Below, one piece after another: positions 61,427-64,000 of a DNA stretch of 64,000 bases. The notes beneath the pieces were generated by a model. The model was not told where the DNA came from. It did no database searches and was given only the letters and a program-made list of their open reading frames with translations. Origin of the DNA: CAWGJF01 sp963822905. Its GTDB lineage: Bacteria; Bacteroidota; Ignavibacteria; Ignavibacteriales; Ignavibacteriaceae. The stretch is taken from positions 1,612,001 to 1,676,000 of the forward strand of contig CAWGJF010000001.1 in NCBI GenBank assembly GCA_963822905.1, written 5' to 3'. How positions within the stretch are numbered: position 1 is the first letter of the stretch; each line of letters starts with the position of its first letter. The translations under genes were made by a program, and so were the position numbers.

Positions 61427-63431
61427 TTGGGTCTGGAATGCAAATATGAGTTACGCTTTTAGTTTCAGTCCTGATAACTACGTTAAACCAGCAGAGATTC
61501 CTGTAATAGGATTTCTGTTTAGGATCTTGAATGATTACAAAGATTTAAAAATTTATTTTTCTCCACAAACTTTTTCGTCAAGTATTTCTGCAAGAAGAAA
61601 CAGGAATAGCAGTCGAACAAGACCTACCGGTGTGAATCAAACCAATGAGGTTGTATCAAGGGATTTTACTGCCACACGCGGTTTCAATTTTGCCTGGCGA
61701 ATAACTGAAGGAGGACTTGTAAACCTAAGCTCAAATTATAATGTTAGTGTAAATTCTTCTCTTGCAAATATTCTGACTGAAAGAAATACCTTCGGTGATT
61801 TAATTGACAGACCTGAAAGTGATATCTGGAATGATATTCTTGGGGGAGCAGGTTTTGGGAGAGACAACCAGTACCAGCAATCACTCGATTTTAGAACCTC
61901 ACCAAGACTACCTTCTTTATGGGATATTAATAGGTATTTTACTCTTACTGCTGGTTATAGCGTTGGGTATCATTGGAATTATGATCTAAGGCAGGAAGAA
62001 CTTGGGAGAAGTGCTGGTTACTCAAAGAAAGTTACAGCAGGCATGATATTGCGATGGAAATCACTAACCGAGCCGTTATTTGGCTCAGATGAGAAACAAC
62101 AAAAAGGAAACACACCTGATGGAGGAAGAATAAATAAAGATGATTCTTTAAATGTTTTAGGAACAACCAAAGAATCGTCACTTGTAAGAGCATTGAAGTT
62201 TTTAAAACTTGGAGTAAAAGCAATCTTTTTTGACTATGATAATTTTGCATTCAACTTCAGTAATGACAACAGTCTTTCAAAATCAGGAATTGTATCTAAA
62301 GGCACCGGTTTTGGTAATTTTTGGGGTCTTGTTCAGAATAATGATAATGGTCCATCAAGAGCTTTCCAGCTTGGTTTGAGCAGTGATGTAGGACCAAGGG
62401 CATTTCAGCAGGGAACAAATCTGAGCGATGTTTTCACAGAAAAAAATAGTGTCGATTTTAAAACAGCCAGACCACTCTGGGAAGGTGCAAAACTTGATAT
62501 TACCTGGACTGTTGGTTGGAACAATACTAAAAACACAACCCTTACTGAAGATGCAAATGGCGATGTAATTATAACAAACATACAACAATCAGGGAACCTC
62601 AATAAATCATTTTTAACTTTGCCAGCGGGTTTACCGTTTGTTGATTCGGGAATCAAAAAAGTAAATACATTATATAACCCAAATGATCCCGACCCAAGAA
62701 AGAATTTATCAAATGCATTTGTACAGGGATTCGAAAGTCTTCCTTTTATATCCAAACTTCCTATATTAAAAAGCGTAGCCTCATATATTCCAAGAGCAAA
62801 CTGGAGAATCACCTGGGATGGTCTGGAAAAACTTTTCTTTTTCAAATCAATTGCTCAAAAAGTTTCTTTGGATCATGCGTACACATCAACTTACACAGAA
62901 GGATGGAAGCTAAGCAGTTCAGGAAAACGTGAAACACAAACACAAAGGGTTGATTATGGTTTTTCACCTTTGATTGGCCTGAATATTACATTCGGCGAAG
63001 TGTTCGGTGGTAACCTGACCAGTAATGTTAAATTTTCATCTAAGACAAGCTATGATCTTGGAGTAACAACTAGTAATATTACAGAAACTTCATCAAGGGA
63101 AATTGGAATCACAGCTAACTTCTCCAAATCCGGTTTTGAATTACCTTTATTTGGAGTGTCACTCAAGAATGATATAGAATTTTTATTATCATACACTAAC
63201 TCTAAAAATTCTACTGTAAGATTTGAAATGGATAACTTTACTGAAGAGGGAATTCCACAGGATGGAACTACAAGGACAACAATTGAACCGAGAATAAAAT
63301 ATACTATTAGTTCTAAAGTAACTCTTTCGGTGTTTTATAAGAGATCATCTGTTCAGCCGGAAGGTGCTGCCCGCATTCCACCAACAACTACAAACGAAGC
63401 TGGTTTGGATGTGAATATCCTCATTCAGTAG
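61368..63431 (+). CDS. sprA: SprA C-terminal fragment (687 residues)
   Basis: This uninterrupted part covers the C-terminal barrel of SprA: LFEGYNWVWNANMSYAFSFS, FNFAWRITEGGLVNLSSNYN, FDYDNFAFNFSNDNSLS, NWRITWDGLEKLFFFKSIAQ and IEPRIKYTISSKVTLSVFYK. The first 17 or so residues before LLFEGYNW are out of frame. It ends normally with NEAGLDVNILIQ and is followed 83 bp later by the porX-like gene. Confidence 0.8.
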   Translation: MDLTTIILLTGAQLLFEGYNWVWNANMSYAFSFSPDNYVKPAEIPVIGFLFRILNDYKDLKIYFSPQTFSSSISARRNRNSSRTRPTGVNQTNEVVSRDFTATRGFNFAWRITEGGLVNLSSNYNVSVNSSLANILTERNTFGDLIDRPESDIWNDILGGAGFGRDNQYQQSLDFRTSPRLPSLWDINRYFTLTAGYSVGYHWNYDLRQEELGRSAGYSKKVTAGMILRWKSLTEPLFGSDEKQQKGNTPDGGRINKDDSLNVLGTTKESSLVRALKFLKLGVKAIFFDYDNFAFNFSNDNSLSKSGIVSKGTGFGNFWGLVQNNDNGPSRAFQLGLSSDVGPRAFQQGTNLSDVFTEKNSVDFKTARPLWEGAKLDITWTVGWNNTKNTTLTEDANGDVIITNIQQSGNLNKSFLTLPAGLPFVDSGIKKVNTLYNPNDPDPRKNLSNAFVQGFESLPFISKLPILKSVASYIPRANWRITWDGLEKLFFFKSIAQKVSLDHAYTSTYTEGWKLSSSGKRETQTQRVDYGFSPLIGLNITFGEVFGGNLTSNVKFSSKTSYDLGVTTSNITETSSREIGITANFSKSGFELPLFGVSLKNDIEFLLSYTNSKNSTVRFEMDNFTEEGIPQDGTTRTTIEPRIKYTISSKVTLSVFYKRSSVQPEGAARIPPTTTNEAGLDVNILIQ

Positions 63432-63514
63432 GTATTTAATTCTACTTCTGATTACATCGGAGGTATTCTTATATTTTAATCTGATTTTTTAATAATTATT
63501 AATGCGGAAAAATT

Positions 63515-64000
63515 ATGCCCGGTAAAAAAATTCTTTGGATCGATGATGAAATTGAATTATTACGTTCTCATGTAATTTTCTTAACTGAAAAAGGATATGA
63601 AGTTGATACTGCTACAAATGGTGAAGATGCAATTTCAAATACAAAAGAAAATGATTATAATCTCATTTTTCTGGATGAAATGATGCCTGGAATGGGAGGA
63701 CTGGAAACTCTGGGAAGGATTAAAGAAATAAATTCCAATATTCCGGTCGTGATGGTTACGAAGAGTGAAGAAGAGACGTTAATGGACGAAGCAATTGGAG
63801 GAAAAATAACTGATTATCTTACCAAACCGGTTAATCCAAGTCAGATTTTGCTTGTATGTAAAAAGATTCTTGAAGGGAAAAAAATAACCGGTCAGTACGC
63901 AGCAAAAGATTATTTGCAAGCATTTAACCAGATTTCAATGTCATTAACCAGTAACCTGGATTTTGCTGAATGGATAGAACTTTACCAAAAATTAGTTAAC
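63515..64000 (+). CDS. porX: PorX-like response regulator, partial (3' end outside window)
   Basis: The 162 visible residues form a complete receiver domain: ILWIDDEIELL with the acidic pair, LIFLDEMMPGMGG with the phosphorylated Asp at about residue 54, and YLTKPVNPSQILL with the conserved Lys. The linker YAAKDYLQAFNQISMSLTSN continues as in PorX, where a PglZ-type phosphodiesterase domain follows. PorX with the kinase PorY controls T9SS genes in Porphyromonas gingivalis. The PglZ part is beyond the window, so the name rests on the receiver, linker and the sprA neighbour. Confidence 0.8.
   Translation, partial: MPGKKILWIDDEIELLRSHVIFLTEKGYEVDTATNGEDAISNTKENDYNLIFLDEMMPGMGGLETLGRIKEINSNIPVVMVTKSEEETLMDEAIGGKITDYLTKPVNPSQILLVCKKILEGKKITGQYAAKDYLQAFNQISMSLTSNLDFAEWIELYQKLVN

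Larger units (their letters stand above)
56522..63431 (+). pseudogene. sprA: sprA (T9SS outer membrane translocon), reading frame broken at about a dozen sites
   Basis: Read across frames, the locus encodes a SprA protein of about 2300 residues, the normal size of this giant outer-membrane barrel that forms the T9SS export channel. Conserved SprA stretches appear in order: FGEPKISLKIGGNVQIHGAW, FKQTVQINVNGTIGDKLNIN, DYTIHPETGFITFKTS, KPRNLQPSFTKAWKLLLKNI, YIDDFEGAKKTIPIG, GEVWVNELRVVGADDSKGWA and many barrel segments. Breaks cluster at 57.92-60.35 kb, with one more at about 61.42 kb. No ATG/GTG/TTG is seen before GTG 56600, though the frame is open from 56522 and encodes a basic head plus a hydrophobic segment. 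Because T9SS cargo genes nearby look intact, consensus errors are more likely than true loss. Confidence 0.82.

Overview
The window looks like a chromosomal piece of an AT-rich Gram-negative bacterium of the Bacteroidota/Chlorobiota side, most probably an Ignavibacteria-like lineage. Direct evidence: four secreted proteins end in a type IX secretion (T9SS) type A sorting domain with the NYPNPFNP signature; a SprA translocon gene is followed by a PorX-like regulator; several TonB-dependent receptors carry carboxypeptidase-regulatory-like domains; bshB1 (bacillithiol) is present. The lineage is my inference; no 16S rRNA lies in the window.

Layout. 1-7 kb: a partial TonB receptor on the minus strand and two on the plus strand, with two paralogous small membrane proteins at the divergent promoter. 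7-12 kb: three T9SS cargo proteins (two Asp-box proteins and a beta-helix protein). 12-14.4 kb: bshB1 and pckA. 14.5-19.2 kb: TonB receptor, DUF4249-like lipoprotein and PEGA/propeller lipoprotein, tightly packed. 19.2-27.7 kb: a long minus-strand operon for tricarboxylate metabolism (isocitrate-type dehydrogenase, HD-domain protein, Lys4-like aconitase/homoaconitase, MmgE/PrpD, CitD-CitE fusion, CitF), interrupted by palindromic and IVS-protein-like insertions. 27.9-32.4 kb: a hybrid histidine kinase and a lone DNA methyltransferase. 32.4-45.6 kb: mostly housekeeping genes (SRP RNA, sixA, NhaC antiporter, L,D-transpeptidase, uvrC, glgC, M1 peptidase, lpxH, PBP1A, tRNA-Leu). 46-49.3 kb: OmpA/TSP3 protein, Omp85-like barrel, STAS protein. 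49.5-52.5 kb: hpnCDE squalene genes. 52.5-56.3 kb: M28 peptidase, a secreted peptidylarginine/agmatine-deiminase-like protein with T9SS tail, and a DUF985 cupin. 56.5-64 kb: sprA in many frame fragments, then the start of porX.

How it works together. The T9SS genes (sprA, porX) would export the cargo proteins in the same window. The operon at 19-28 kb contains what is needed to interconvert 2-oxoglutarate, isocitrate and citrate and to split citrate to acetate and oxaloacetate (or to run a homologous route on a related acid such as homocitrate or citramalate). Direction and substrate cannot be settled from sequence.

A recurring oddity is broken reading frames: sprA (about a dozen breaks in 57.9-60.4 kb), hpnE (one extra A), the aconitase gene (at a palindrome), the CitD-CitE start (in-frame stop), and a four-helix-bundle gene. 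Some are probably consensus errors, but those at palindromic elements may be real. I found no CRISPR array, prophage, transposase or riboswitch.
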